DNA of 64,000 nucleotides from Blastococcus capsensis (GTDB taxonomy: Bacteria > Actinomycetota > Actinomycetes > Mycobacteriales > Geodermatophilaceae). The notes beneath the pieces are model-generated. The model saw nothing but the letters and a program-made list of their open reading frames with translations. It ran no database searches and had not been told where the DNA came from. The position numbers and the translations under genes are program-made. The stretch covers positions 62,001-126,000 of the forward strand of contig NZ_JASNNW010000020.1 of assembly GCF_030165005.1 (NCBI RefSeq), in the 5' to 3' direction. Below are positions 1 to 8,850 of this stretch, piece by piece (positions within the stretch are counted from its first letter, which is position 1; every line of letters begins with the position of its first letter).

Positions 1-24
1 TCCTCGATCCGGGAGGGACCCGCT

Positions 25-483
25 GTGAGCATGCACGGGGCGCGCAAGGACCTCCTTGCGGGCGCGGTATTCGTCATCTTCGGGCTGGCGTTCGCCATCA
101 CGTCGAGCACCTACGAGGTCGGCAGCGCACTGCGCATGGGGCCGGGGTACTTCCCCCTCGTCCTGGGCAGCGTGCTGGTGCTGCTGGGGATCCTCATCGC
201 AGTCAAGGGCTTCGTCGCCGGTGACACCGGTGAGCTGGGGCCGGTGCCGTGGAAGGCCACCGTGCTGATCGTGGCAGCGCTGCTCTTCTTCGGCTTCACC
301 GTGCGGGGGCTCGGCATGGTCCCGTCGCTGCTGGTGGCGGTGTTCCTGACCGCGCTGGCCGGGCGCAATGCCCGCGTGATCCCCTCCGCGGTCATCGCCG
401 CGTCGCTGACGGCCCTGAGCATCCTGATCTTCGTGATCGTGCTGCAGCTGCGGCTGCCCTACTTCGGCCCCTGGCTCGGCTAG
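25..483 (+). CDS. tctB: Tripartite tricarboxylate transporter subunit TctB
   Basis: Small integral membrane subunit of a TctABC-type secondary transporter, which works with TctA and a periplasmic binding protein TctC to import di- or tricarboxylates. The 152 residues form about four hydrophobic segments (roughly 10-30, 40-62, 75-110 and 120-145), the size and layout of the TctB family. The GTG start has GGGAGG about 9 nt upstream. An open frame entering from the left edge ends at TGA 26-28, giving a GTGA overlap that suggests coupling to an upstream gene outside the window, most likely tctC. tctA follows after 5 nt, so the two are one operon. The substrate cannot be read from the sequence. 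Confidence 0.85.
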   Translation: MSMHGARKDLLAGAVFVIFGLAFAITSSTYEVGSALRMGPGYFPLVLGSVLVLLGILIAVKGFVAGDTGELGPVPWKATVLIVAALLFFGFTVRGLGMVPSLLVAVFLTALAGRNARVIPSAVIAASLTALSILIFVIVLQLRLPYFGPWLG

Positions 484-488
484 CCCCC

Positions 489-1994
489 ATGGAACTCCTC
501 AACAACCTCGGGCTCGGGTTCGAGACGGCGTTCACGCCGATCAACCTGCTCTTCGCGTTCATCGGGGTCGCGCTCGGCACCGCGGTGGGAGTGCTGCCGG
601 GCATCGGCCCGACGGCGACCATCGCGATGCTGCTGCCGATCACTTTCGGCTTCGAGCCGGTCACCTCGCTGATCATGCTGGCGGGCATCTACTACGGCGC
701 CCAGTACGGCGGGTCGACGACGGCGATCCTGATCAACCTGCCCGGCGAGTCCTCGGCGGCGGTGACCGCGCTGGACGGTCACCAGATGGCCAAGCAGGGC
801 CGGGCCGGACCGGCGCTGGCCACGGCCGCGCTGGGCTCCTTCTTCGCCGGGACGGTGGGCACGCTCGCCCTGGCCCTGTTCGCGGAACCGATCTCACGAG
901 CCGCCCTGTTGTTCGGCCCGGCGGAGTACTTCTCCCTGGTGGTCCTGGGCCTCATCGCCTCCATCGCGCTGGCGAGCGGGTCGGTGCTCAAGGCGCTGGC
1001 GATGATCGTGCTCGGGCTGCTGCTGGGCACGGTCGGGCAGGACCTCTACTCCGGTACGCCGCGCTTCACCTTCGGTATGCGCGAGCTGTACAGCGGTCTC
1101 AACTTCGTGTCCCTGGCGGTCGGGCTGTTCGGCGTCGCCGAGATCCTCCGCAACCTCGAGGGGGACATCACCCGTAGCGTCATGGTCCAGAAGGTCAAGA
1201 ACCTCTGGCTCACCAAGGACGACTTCCGCCGGATCCGGGGCCCCGTGCTCCGCGGCACAGGGCTCGGCACCGCGCTGGGCGTGCTCCCGGGCGCGGGGCA
1301 CGTGCTGGCCTCGTTCGTCTCCTACTCGGTGGAGAAGCGGGTGTCCAAGCGCCCCGAGGAGTTCGGTCGGGGCGCCATCGAAGGTGTCGCCGCCCCGGAG
1401 TCGGCGAACAACGCTGCCGCACAGACCCAGTTCGTCCCGCTGCTCACCCTCGGGCTGCCCGTCAGCCCGATCATGGCGCTGCTGCTCGGCGCGTTCATCA
1501 TCCAGGGGATCGTGCCCGGCCCCAGCGTCATCGACGACGAACCGGAGCTGGTCTGGGGCCTCATCGCCTCGATGTGGATCGGCAACTTCTTCCTCGTGCT
1601 GCTCAACCTGCCGCTCATCGGCCTGTGGGTGAAGATGCTGACGATCCCGTACCGGGTCCTCTTCCCGGCGATCATCGCGTTCGCGTCGATCGGGACGTAC
1701 TCCATCGCCCTGAACGCCTTCCACGTCTACGCGATCGCGTTCTTCGGCATCCTGGGCTACGTCCTGATCAAGCTGGGGAACGAGCCGGCGCCGCTGCTGC
1801 TGGGCTTCGTGCTGGGTCCGCTGCTGGAGGAGTACCTGCGCCGCGCGCTGATCATCTCCGACGGTGACCCGAGCGTCTTCGTCACCCGACCGATCTCGCT
1901 CACCCTGCTGATCCTCGCCGCCGCTGCTTTCGCGATCGCGGTGCTGCCGTCGGTCCGCCGCAAGCGCGAGGTGGTGTTCGAGGAAGAGGACTGA
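489..1994 (+). CDS. tctA: Tripartite tricarboxylate transporter permease TctA
   Basis: Large permease subunit of the TctABC transporter, 501 residues with about twelve hydrophobic segments. Family signatures are visible: VGVLPGIGPTATIA near residue 35, YYGAQYGGSTTAILINLPGE near residue 75, and a second half-repeat GVLPGAGHV near 262, reflecting the internal duplication of this family. The open frame extends much further upstream, but that part is out-of-frame tctB; ATG 489 gives MELLNNLGLGFE, the usual N-terminus. It lies 5 nt after tctB. The C-terminal EVVFEEED tail is acidic and presumably cytoplasmic. Confidence 0.93.
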   Translation: MELLNNLGLGFETAFTPINLLFAFIGVALGTAVGVLPGIGPTATIAMLLPITFGFEPVTSLIMLAGIYYGAQYGGSTTAILINLPGESSAAVTALDGHQMAKQGRAGPALATAALGSFFAGTVGTLALALFAEPISRAALLFGPAEYFSLVVLGLIASIALASGSVLKALAMIVLGLLLGTVGQDLYSGTPRFTFGMRELYSGLNFVSLAVGLFGVAEILRNLEGDITRSVMVQKVKNLWLTKDDFRRIRGPVLRGTGLGTALGVLPGAGHVLASFVSYSVEKRVSKRPEEFGRGAIEGVAAPESANNAAAQTQFVPLLTLGLPVSPIMALLLGAFIIQGIVPGPSVIDDEPELVWGLIASMWIGNFFLVLLNLPLIGLWVKMLTIPYRVLFPAIIAFASIGTYSIALNAFHVYAIAFFGILGYVLIKLGNEPAPLLLGFVLGPLLEEYLRRALIISDGDPSVFVTRPISLTLLILAAAAFAIAVLPSVRRKREVVFEEED

Positions 1995-2061
1995 CCGCTC
2001 CTGCCGAGGCCGGCATGGACACGGACACCGGCCGGGACGGGCGTGCCCCGGCGGCCGGGTG

Positions 2062-2979
2062 TCAGGCGGTCAGTGCCAGCCACAGGGGCAGGGTCAGGAG
2101 CGCCGCCGTCGTCGCCGCGGACACCTGTGCGGCGACGAACGTGCCGTTGCCGTTCATGCGGGCGGCCAGGACGTAGGACGCCGTGGCCGGTGGGACGGCG
2201 GCGAAGGCGAGGACGACGAACCGCTGTTCCCCGTCCACGCCGAGGAGTGCGCACAGCCCGAGGGCCACCGCCGGCACGGCGAGGAGCTTGACCACTCCCA
2301 GGTAGGCGGCCATGAACCGTTGACCGCGCGGCAGGCCGCCCAGGCGCAGGGCGGCGCCGACCGCGAGCAGCCCCAGCGGCACCGCCGCGGCGGCCAGCCG
2401 GGAGAGCGTCGCGTCGACCGGCGAGGGCAGCGTCAGCCCGAGCAGGTTGCCGCTGAGCCCCGCGACCGTGGCGATGATCAACGGATTGCGGGCGACCGCA
2501 CCCAGGACACCGGGCCCACGCCCGCTCCTCGCACCACCGGGTGCGCTACGGGCCAGCGCCGTCACCGCCAGGACGTTCACCAGCGGGACGGTGACGCCCA
2601 GCAGGACGCCCATGAGCGCCAGCGCGGCCACCCCGAGGTCGTCGACCAGCGCCAGGGCGATGAAGGTGTTGAACCGGAACGCCGTCTGCCACCCCGAGGC
2701 CGCCGTCATGCGGTCGACGCCCGGCAGCCACCGGACCACGGTTCCGAGGAGGGCGCCGGCTCCGGTGGCACCCAGCGCGGCCAAGACGACTCCACCGGAG
2801 CCGGCGGCGGCGAGGTCCGCCGACAGCGTGGTGCGGAAGAGGAGGACCGGGAAGAGGACGAAGTAGACCAGGCGCTCGAGGTCGACCCAGAACTCCGGTG
2901 ACCGCCAGGCGAACCGGCGCAGCAGCAGGCCGATGAGGAGGAGGGCGAACTCCGGCAGGACCAGCGCAGCCGCGTTCAC
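2062..2979 (-). CDS. AEC family permease (auxin efflux carrier-like)
   Basis: Membrane transport protein of the AEC/PF03547 family, 305 residues with eight to ten hydrophobic stretches. The N-terminal segment (PEFALLLIGLLLRRF), the FRFNTFIALAL stretch near 95-105 and the central NPLII motif are typical. Family members export or take up organic acids, and this one could handle malate-like substrates, but nothing fixes the substrate. GTG 2979 was chosen because it begins directly before the first membrane helix and gives the usual family length; the longer upstream frame is arginine/glycine-rich non-coding sequence. It runs convergently towards tctA, with a 67-bp gap. Confidence 0.8.
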   Translation of the reverse strand: MNAAALVLPEFALLLIGLLLRRFAWRSPEFWVDLERLVYFVLFPVLLFRTTLSADLAAAGSGGVVLAALGATGAGALLGTVVRWLPGVDRMTAASGWQTAFRFNTFIALALVDDLGVAALALMGVLLGVTVPLVNVLAVTALARSAPGGARSGRGPGVLGAVARNPLIIATVAGLSGNLLGLTLPSPVDATLSRLAAAAVPLGLLAVGAALRLGGLPRGQRFMAAYLGVVKLLAVPAVALGLCALLGVDGEQRFVVLAFAAVPPATASYVLAARMNGNGTFVAAQVSAATTAALLTLPLWLALTA

Positions 2980-3221
2980 CGGTGGAGCGTAGCCAGCCGC
3001 GGAGGACGCCCACCGCCGCCCGCCGGCGTCGGTACCGGGGCTGCGGACGGCCCGTGCTCCGCCCGCCGCGCGACGCCGTCCGGAATGGTGTCCCTCCGCA
3101 CATGCCGCTCGGCCAGGCCGGTCGGCACGGCGCGGCCTCACCGTGCGTGAGCAGTCCGCCGGGGCGGCGTCCCGGGCCGGTGGGGATGGTGCGCCTAGCG
3201 TGGCGGACGAGGTGATGAGTC

Positions 3222-3803
3222 ATGAGTGAACGCAACGGAAGCACGGCCGCGGGCACGGGGACCGCGGAGATCCCGATCGTGCGGCCCGCCGGCCCGGAGA
3301 CGGCCACGACGGGGACGCCCCCTGCGGCCGAGCCGGTCGCGCAGGGGGCGGCACCGGAGGGGCCAGAGGCCGGGGAGGCGCCCGCCGGCGAGGGCGACGT
3401 CGTCCCCGGCATGCACGCGACCGCACCGGTCGGCACCCGCCCCAAGCCGCGCATGCCGCGCCGCGGGCCGCTGACGGTGATGGGCCCGTGGGCCCCGGTC
3501 GCCGGGGGGTTGCTCGGGGTCCTCCTGGGGATGATCGCCGTGCTGGTGCTCGCCGGAGCGGCGACCGGCTTCGAGGACCGCCTGGCGCTGGTCTTCGTGG
3601 TGCTCGGGTTGGCCATGCTCGGCAGCGCGGGAGTCCTCCTGGCCGACGAGGTCCGGATGATGCGTCAGCGGGCCCGTGACGCCGTGGTCCGGCCGGCGTA
3701 CGTGGAGGTCACGGCCGGTCTGCTCAACGGCCTCACACCCGGCCGACTGCTCCTGCTGGCCAGCGGGTTCGTGTTCTTCCTGGCGGCCTACGTCAGCCGG
3801 TGA
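3222..3803 (+). CDS. Hypothetical three-TM membrane protein
   Basis: Unrecognised 193-residue protein. Residues 1-80 are rich in Ala, Pro, Gly and Glu and look disordered, ending in a basic stretch (KPRMPRRG). Hydrophobic helices lie at about 91-114, 121-141 and 174-191, with a charged loop (DEVRMMRQRARD) between the second and third. The ATG is preceded by GAGGTGA. It is divergent from the AEC gene across 242 bp, in which I see no clear operator, and converges on the TauE pair. Codon use is like its neighbours. Function unknown. Confidence 0.65.
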   Translation: MSERNGSTAAGTGTAEIPIVRPAGPETATTGTPPAAEPVAQGAAPEGPEAGEAPAGEGDVVPGMHATAPVGTRPKPRMPRRGPLTVMGPWAPVAGGLLGVLLGMIAVLVLAGAATGFEDRLALVFVVLGLAMLGSAGVLLADEVRMMRQRARDAVVRPAYVEVTAGLLNGLTPGRLLLLASGFVFFLAAYVSR

Positions 3804-3825
3804 ACCGGCGCCCTCGCCGGGTGCG

Positions 3826-4593
3826 TCAGCTGTAGGCGTCGGCCGCCAGGTAGATCGCCAGGCCGAGTCCGGCGAGGGCGACGATCCGCCGCAACGCCGT
3901 CTGGGGTGCCACGCGGACGATGCGGGGGCCGAGCAGCGAACCGAGGAACAGCCCGATGGCCAGCGGCAGGGCGGCCGACCAGACGATCGAGGCGAAGAAG
4001 GCGAACCCGATCGCGGCGACGGTGTTGGCGACCCCCAGGACGGCGTTGCGCATGGCGTTGCTCCGGGGGAGGCCCTCGCCCGTCGCGAGCAGGAACATCG
4101 CCATCATGAGCACGCCGGCGGCGGCACCGAAGTAGCCGCCGTAGACGGAGATGGCGAGCACGGCGATCGGCAGCCACCACTGGTCGGGGCATCCGGCGCG
4201 CGCCGCAGCGCCCTCGAGCGCCAGTTGCCGGGGCGACCGCTGGACCAGGATGGCGATCGACGCCGCGCCGATCAGCCACGGCACGATCTTCTCGAAGCCC
4301 CCCGCCGGCGTGACCAGCAGGAGCAGCGCCCCGGTGGCCCCGCCGAGCAGCCCGGCCACCATCAGCGGCAGCAGACGTCGGCCCTGTCCTTCCAGCTCCG
4401 GGCGGGAGGCGCTCACCGTGCCCACGCCCACCACGACCAGGGCGGCGGTGTTGGTGACGTTGGCCGTCACCGGGGGGAGGCCGGCGGCCAGCAGGGCCGG
4501 GTAGCTGATCAGCGAGGCCAGCCCGGCGATGCTGCCGGTGAGTCCCGCCCCGATCCCGGCGAGGACCAGGAACCCGAACTCCCAGACGCTCAA
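3826..4593 (-). CDS. TauE/SafE family permease (second of pair)
   Basis: Sulfite exporter TauE/SafE-type membrane protein of 255 residues, a family that exports sulfite, sulfoacetate or related anions. The sequence shows two homologous halves with about eight helices, the family's GLTGSIAGLASLISYP opening and YGGYFGAAAGVLMMA in the second half. The only plausible start is TTG 4593, whose TTGA overlaps the TGA of the upstream permease gene, suggesting translational coupling. The two proteins are clearly related. Whether they act together as a heteromer or separately is not shown. Confidence 0.82.
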   Translation of the reverse strand: MSVWEFGFLVLAGIGAGLTGSIAGLASLISYPALLAAGLPPVTANVTNTAALVVVGVGTVSASRPELEGQGRRLLPLMVAGLLGGATGALLLLVTPAGGFEKIVPWLIGAASIAILVQRSPRQLALEGAAARAGCPDQWWLPIAVLAISVYGGYFGAAAGVLMMAMFLLATGEGLPRSNAMRNAVLGVANTVAAIGFAFFASIVWSAALPLAIGLFLGSLLGPRIVRVAPQTALRRIVALAGLGLAIYLAADAYS

Positions 4594-5366
4594 TCGGTCA
4601 CCAGCACCGCGATCGCGACGAGCCCGAGGGCGACGATCGCCGTCCGCAGCACCACGGCGGGCAGCCGCCGGCCGTAGCGGGAGCTGACCGCCCCGCCCGT
4701 CAGCGATCCCACGGACAGCAGCGCGGCGGCCGCCCAGTCGATGCGATCGCTGGCCACCACCACGTAGGCGCCGGCGGCGACGGTGTTGACCGCCAGCGTG
4801 AGGACGTTCTTCAGCGCGTTCAGCCGCTGCAGCGGCTCGCGCAGGAGCAGGCCGAAGATGCCGATCTGCAGCACGCCCTGGCTGGCGGCGAAGTAGCCGC
4901 CGTAGGTGCCGGTGAAGTATGCGCCGACGAAGCATGCGGCGAGCCGCCCACCCCCGACCGGCGGGGCGGTGCCGTCGGCCGGGCGGGAGGGCAGCTTGCG
5001 CTGGACCACCGGCTGCAGGACCACCAGCAGGACGGCGAGCCCGATGAGGATCGGCACGATCGCCTCGAACGCCGCGGGGGGCAGGTTCAGCAGCAGGAAG
5101 GCCCCGGTGAGCGCGCCGAGGACCGAGGCGGGCAGCAGCCGCAGGAGCAGACGCCGCTGGCCGCGCAGCTCCCGGCGGTAGCCGATCGAGCCGCTGAGGT
5201 TGCCGGCGACCAGGCCGAGGGAGTTGGTGATCGTGGCCGGCACCGGCGGGAGCCCGACGGCCAGCAGCACCGGGAAGCTCACCAACGTGCCGGAACCGAC
5301 GACGGCGTTGATGCCGCCGGCCGCGAAACCGGCCGCGGCCACCGCGAGCATCTCCCAGCCGGTCAT
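4590..5366 (-). CDS. TauE/SafE family permease (first of pair)
   Basis: Paralogue of the downstream gene, 258 residues, also TauE/SafE family. The two internal repeats are visible: AAAGFAAGGINAVVGSGTLVSFP in part near residue 12, and TGTYGGYFAASQGVLQIG in part near 150. ATG 5366 (MTGWEML) starts directly before helix one; no strong Shine-Dalgarno is seen. It begins a two-gene minus-strand operon and is divergent from the LLM oxidoreductase across 154 bp, which should carry both promoters. Confidence 0.83.
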   Translation of the reverse strand: MTGWEMLAVAAAGFAAGGINAVVGSGTLVSFPVLLAVGLPPVPATITNSLGLVAGNLSGSIGYRRELRGQRRLLLRLLPASVLGALTGAFLLLNLPPAAFEAIVPILIGLAVLLVVLQPVVQRKLPSRPADGTAPPVGGGRLAACFVGAYFTGTYGGYFAASQGVLQIGIFGLLLREPLQRLNALKNVLTLAVNTVAAGAYVVVASDRIDWAAAALLSVGSLTGGAVSSRYGRRLPAVVLRTAIVALGLVAIAVLVTD

Positions 5367-5520
5367 GTGGACATCGCCGGAAAGCGTCGCACGCCGCCGG
5401 CACCCGGCCGCCGCTGCGAACGTGTCGATCAGCTCACACCCGACCACCCGTCCGTTCCGGCCAGGGCTGGACGGCCGGCTGAGGTCGCCGTGGCGCCCGA
5501 TCCTGGGTAGGCAGGACTTC

Positions 5521-6564
5521 ATGACCGTTCTCGGGTTCCACAGTTCGCACGAGCAGGTCCACCCCGCGGAGCTGCTGAGAGCGGTCCAGCACGCCGAGGA
5601 GGTGGGCTTCACCGCGGCGATGTGCTCCGATCACCTGACGCCGTGGAATCCGCGCCAGGGCGAGTCGGGCTTCGCGTGGTCGTGGCTCGGCGCGGCGATG
5701 GCGACGACGTCCCTGCCCTTCGGGGCGGTGAACGCACCGGGCCAGCGGTACCACCCGGTGATCGTCGCCCAGGCCATCGCGACGCTCGGCGCGATGTTCC
5801 CCGGCCGGTTCTGGGTGGCGCTGGGCAGCGGGGAGGCGATGAACGAGCACGTCACCGGCGAGGTGTGGCCGCGCAAGGAGGTGCGCGACGCCCGGCTGCG
5901 GGAGTGCGTCGACGTGATCCGGCGGTTGCTGGCCGGCGAGGAGGTCAGTCACGACGGCCTGGTCACCGTCGACCGCGCGATGATCTACACGCTGGCCGAT
6001 CCGCAGCCGGCGCTCGTCTGCCCCGCGGTCAGCGTGGCCACCGCCCGCAACGGCGCCGACTGGGCCGACGGACTGGTCACCATCAACCAGCCGCACGACA
6101 AGCTTCGCGAGCTGATCGCGGCCTACCGGGACGCCGGCGGCCAGGGGGCGCTGGCGCTGCAGGTCCACGTGTCGTGGGATCCCGACCTGGATCGGGCGCT
6201 GGCGATCGCCCACGACCAGTGGCGCAGCAACGTCTTCCCGCCCCCGCTGTGCTGGGACCTCGACAGCCCGGAGGCCTTCGAGCAGGCCAGCGCGCACGTG
6301 ACCCCCGAGGGCGTTGCCGAGGCGGTGCGGGTCTCGGCCGACCTCGGGCAGCACACCGCCTGGCTGCAGGAGTACGTGGAACTGGGCTTCGACGAGATCT
6401 ACCTGCACCACGTCGGCAAGGAGCAGCGGCCCTTCCTCGACGCGTTCGGCGCCGAGGTGCTGCCGGAGCTGGGGGTCACGGCGCCGGCGCCGGTGGTCGC
6501 CATCGATCCCCCGGGACCGGCCGAGAACCGCCGTCCCGACCTCGACCCGGTGCCGGCACCGTGA
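5521..6564 (+). CDS. LLM-class flavin oxidoreductase (TIGR03885-like)
   Basis: Luciferase-like monooxygenase-fold protein of 347 residues. The opening MTVLGFHSSHEQ, AMCSDHLTPWNPRQGESGF and the FWVALGSGEAMNEHVTG segment match the subgroup I know as TIGR03885, thought to use FMN rather than F420. The open frame extends upstream but ATG 5521 gives the family N-terminus. The C-terminal 30 residues are Pro-rich. The stop overlaps the GTG of the GH13 gene (GTGA), so the two are translationally coupled. The substrate is unknown; coupling to a trehalose-type enzyme hints at a role in osmolyte or redox stress, which is inference. Confidence 0.82.
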   Translation: MTVLGFHSSHEQVHPAELLRAVQHAEEVGFTAAMCSDHLTPWNPRQGESGFAWSWLGAAMATTSLPFGAVNAPGQRYHPVIVAQAIATLGAMFPGRFWVALGSGEAMNEHVTGEVWPRKEVRDARLRECVDVIRRLLAGEEVSHDGLVTVDRAMIYTLADPQPALVCPAVSVATARNGADWADGLVTINQPHDKLRELIAAYRDAGGQGALALQVHVSWDPDLDRALAIAHDQWRSNVFPPPLCWDLDSPEAFEQASAHVTPEGVAEAVRVSADLGQHTAWLQEYVELGFDEIYLHHVGKEQRPFLDAFGAEVLPELGVTAPAPVVAIDPPGPAENRRPDLDPVPAP

Positions 6565-8231
6565 AGATCACCGACACGAGCGACCTGTGGTGGAAGAACG
6601 CCGTCGTCTACTGCCTCGACGTCGAGACCTACCTGGACTGGAACGGCGACGGCATCGGCGACTTCGAGGGGCTCGCGCATCGCATCGACCACCTCGCCGA
6701 CCTCGGCGTCACCTGCCTGTGGCTGATGCCCTTCTACCCGACCGCCGAACGCGACGACGGCTACGACATCACCGACTTCTACGGCGTCGACCCCCGGCTG
6801 GGGACCCACGGTGACGTCGTCGAGGTCATCCGGACCGCCAAGGACCGCGGCATGCGGGTGATCGCCGACCTCGTCGTCAACCACACCTCACGCAAGCATC
6901 CGTGGTTCCGGTCGGCCGAGGCGTCGAAGGACTCGCCGTACCGCGACTTCTACGTCTGGCGCTCCGACCCGCCACCGGACACCTCCGACCAGGTGGTGTT
7001 CCCCGACCAGGAGGACAGCATCTGGACCCTGTCCGAGCCGACGGGGGAGTGGTACCTGCACCGCTTCTACAAGGAGCAGCCCGACCTCGACGTCACCAAT
7101 CCGCGGGTCCGCGACGAGGTCGCCAAGATCATGGGCTTCTGGCTGCAGCTGGGCCTGGACGGATTCCGGGTCGACGCCGTCCCCTTCTTCCTGGAGACGG
7201 CTGGGGCGGACGACGGCGCCTTCCCGGAGCCGCACGAGTACCTGCGGTCGCTGCGCTCGCTGGTCGGCCGCCGGTCGGGCAGCGGCGTCCTGCTCGGCGA
7301 GGTGAACCTCCCGTTCGAGCAGCAACTGGAGTTCTTCGGCGGGCCGGACGGCGACGAGCTGACCATGCAGTTCGACTTCAACGGCATGCAGGCGCTCTAC
7401 CTGGCGCTGGCCCGGGCCGACGCCGGGCCGCTGGCGGCCGCGCTCCAGGGCCGGCCGGTGCTGTCGCCGGACTCGCAGTGGGCCACCTTCGTGCGCAACC
7501 ACGACGAGCTGACCCTCGACAAGCTCAGCGACTCCGAGCGGGCAGAGGTGTTCGCCGCGTTCGGTCCCGAGGAGCGCATGCAGGTCTACGGCCGCGGGCT
7601 GCGGCGCCGGCTGCCACCGATGCTGGACGGCTATCCGCGACGGGTCCGGATGGTCTACAGCCTGCTGTTCTCGCTGCCCGGCACGCCGGTGCTCTTCTAC
7701 GGCGAGGAGATCGGGATGGGGGAGGACCTCGACGCCGAGGGGCGGCTCGCCGTCCGCACGCCGATGCAGTGGACCGCCGGGCGCAACGGCGGCTTCTCGG
7801 CCGCCGACCCGGGGAAGCTGCCGGGCCCCGTGGTGAGCGGCGGCTTCGCACCCGAGTTCGTGAACGTGGCCGACCAGCGCAACGACCACGACTCGCTGCT
7901 GTCGTTCATGAAACTGCTGATCCGCCGGTACCGGGAGTCCCCGGAGCTGGGCTGGGGCGGCTTCCAGGTGCTGGACCAGCCCTGCCCCGAGGTCCTGGCC
8001 CATCGGTGCAGCTGGGACGACGGCTCCCTGGTCGCCCTGCACAATCTCGGCCCGGAGGCCCGCACGGTGCCGCTGACGCTGGAGGGGTGCGACTCCTCGC
8101 ACCGGCTGGTCGACCTGCTGCAGCCGGGCGAGGTGCCGGTCTCCGACACGGGCACGGTCCAGATCCCGCTGGAGGGCTACGGCTACCGGTGGCTGCGCGT
8201 GGTGAGCCAGGACAGCCGCCGCCTGGCCTGA
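6561..8231 (+). CDS. GH13 alpha-amylase family, trehalose-synthase-like
   Basis: Glycoside hydrolase family 13 enzyme of 556 residues. The four conserved regions are intact: DLVVNHTS near 102-109, GFRVDAV with the nucleophile Asp near 204, GEVN with the acid/base Glu near 246, and FVRNHDELTLDKLSD with the transition-state Asp near 315. The last motif and the following RRRLPPML are characteristic of trehalose synthase (maltose glucosyltransferase) relatives; VRTPMQWTAGRNGGFS near 395 also fits. A C-terminal beta domain spans about 465-550. It lacks the maltokinase fusion found in some TreS proteins. GTG 6561 overlaps the upstream stop. Interconversion of maltose and trehalose is the best guess; a glucosidase role is possible. 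Confidence 0.85.
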   Translation: MKITDTSDLWWKNAVVYCLDVETYLDWNGDGIGDFEGLAHRIDHLADLGVTCLWLMPFYPTAERDDGYDITDFYGVDPRLGTHGDVVEVIRTAKDRGMRVIADLVVNHTSRKHPWFRSAEASKDSPYRDFYVWRSDPPPDTSDQVVFPDQEDSIWTLSEPTGEWYLHRFYKEQPDLDVTNPRVRDEVAKIMGFWLQLGLDGFRVDAVPFFLETAGADDGAFPEPHEYLRSLRSLVGRRSGSGVLLGEVNLPFEQQLEFFGGPDGDELTMQFDFNGMQALYLALARADAGPLAAALQGRPVLSPDSQWATFVRNHDELTLDKLSDSERAEVFAAFGPEERMQVYGRGLRRRLPPMLDGYPRRVRMVYSLLFSLPGTPVLFYGEEIGMGEDLDAEGRLAVRTPMQWTAGRNGGFSAADPGKLPGPVVSGGFAPEFVNVADQRNDHDSLLSFMKLLIRRYRESPELGWGGFQVLDQPCPEVLAHRCSWDDGSLVALHNLGPEARTVPLTLEGCDSSHRLVDLLQPGEVPVSDTGTVQIPLEGYGYRWLRVVSQDSRRLA

Positions 8232-8261
8232 TGCCGTCGTGTCACCGGCGGCCGGCGCCGG

Positions 8262-8846
8262 TCAGGCGATCGCGGTGACGCGGGCGAGGACGTCGTGGTC
8301 GAGCGGGCGGTCGCTGTAGACCAGGCGGACGGCGTCGGGGTCCGGGTTGCCGGCGTCGGGGCCGTGCCACACCAGTGACAGTCCCGCGCGCTCGGCCCGT
8401 CCCCGCGACTCGGCGTTGTGCTCGAGCAGGGAGGCGATCACCGGCCGGTCGGGCGCGACGGCGTGAGCGGCATCGAGGGCCGCCGTCACCAGCTCCGCGG
8501 CCAGGCCCCTGCCCCACGCCGACGGGGTGAACCGGTAGTAGAGGTTCCACCAGGAGGTGCCCACCCGGACCGCGCAGCCGCCGGTGCCGACCACCGCACC
8601 GGCGGCCAGCCCGGCTTCCGGCAGCTCTTCGCGCAACCTCGCCGTCCAGTAGCCGAGTCCATCGTGCGCCCAATGCCGCTGGGAGTGCGCGATGCCCTCG
8701 GCCGTCCGCTCGGGGCTGGTGTGCCGGCCCGAGGGCAGGTGCGCCCACACGCCCGGGTCGGACATCAGTGCGTAGTGCTCGTCCAGGTGCTCCGGTACGA
8801 CGGCCTCGAGCACGAGCCGCTGCGTGGTCGCGTGCCGCAGGTCCAC
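8262..8846 (-). CDS. GNAT acetyltransferase, RimJ/RimL type
   Basis: 194-residue N-acetyltransferase of the Acetyltransf_3 group. The N-terminal TQRLVLEAVVPEHLDEHYAL pattern, the W-x-x-x-L substrate region, YYRFTPSAWGRGLAAEL (acetyl-CoA binding, with WGRGLA as the Q/R-x-x-G-x-G/A equivalent) and the ENxAS-like HNAESRGRAERAGL are all present. GTG 8846 is the start. It ends 30 bp from the convergent GH13 stop and lies 4 bp downstream of the helicase gene, so it is probably cotranscribed with it. The acceptor is unknown. Confidence 0.8.
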   Translation of the reverse strand: MDLRHATTQRLVLEAVVPEHLDEHYALMSDPGVWAHLPSGRHTSPERTAEGIAHSQRHWAHDGLGYWTARLREELPEAGLAAGAVVGTGGCAVRVGTSWWNLYYRFTPSAWGRGLAAELVTAALDAAHAVAPDRPVIASLLEHNAESRGRAERAGLSLVWHGPDAGNPDPDAVRLVYSDRPLDHDVLARVTAIA

Positions 8847-8850
8847 CCGC

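Noticed and set aside
8203-8213. TGAGCCAGGAC inside the GH13 gene, matching the palindrome half-site at 12692 and 31359
   Set aside because: It encodes ordinary C-terminal residues, there is no opposing arm, and an 11-mer match may be chance.
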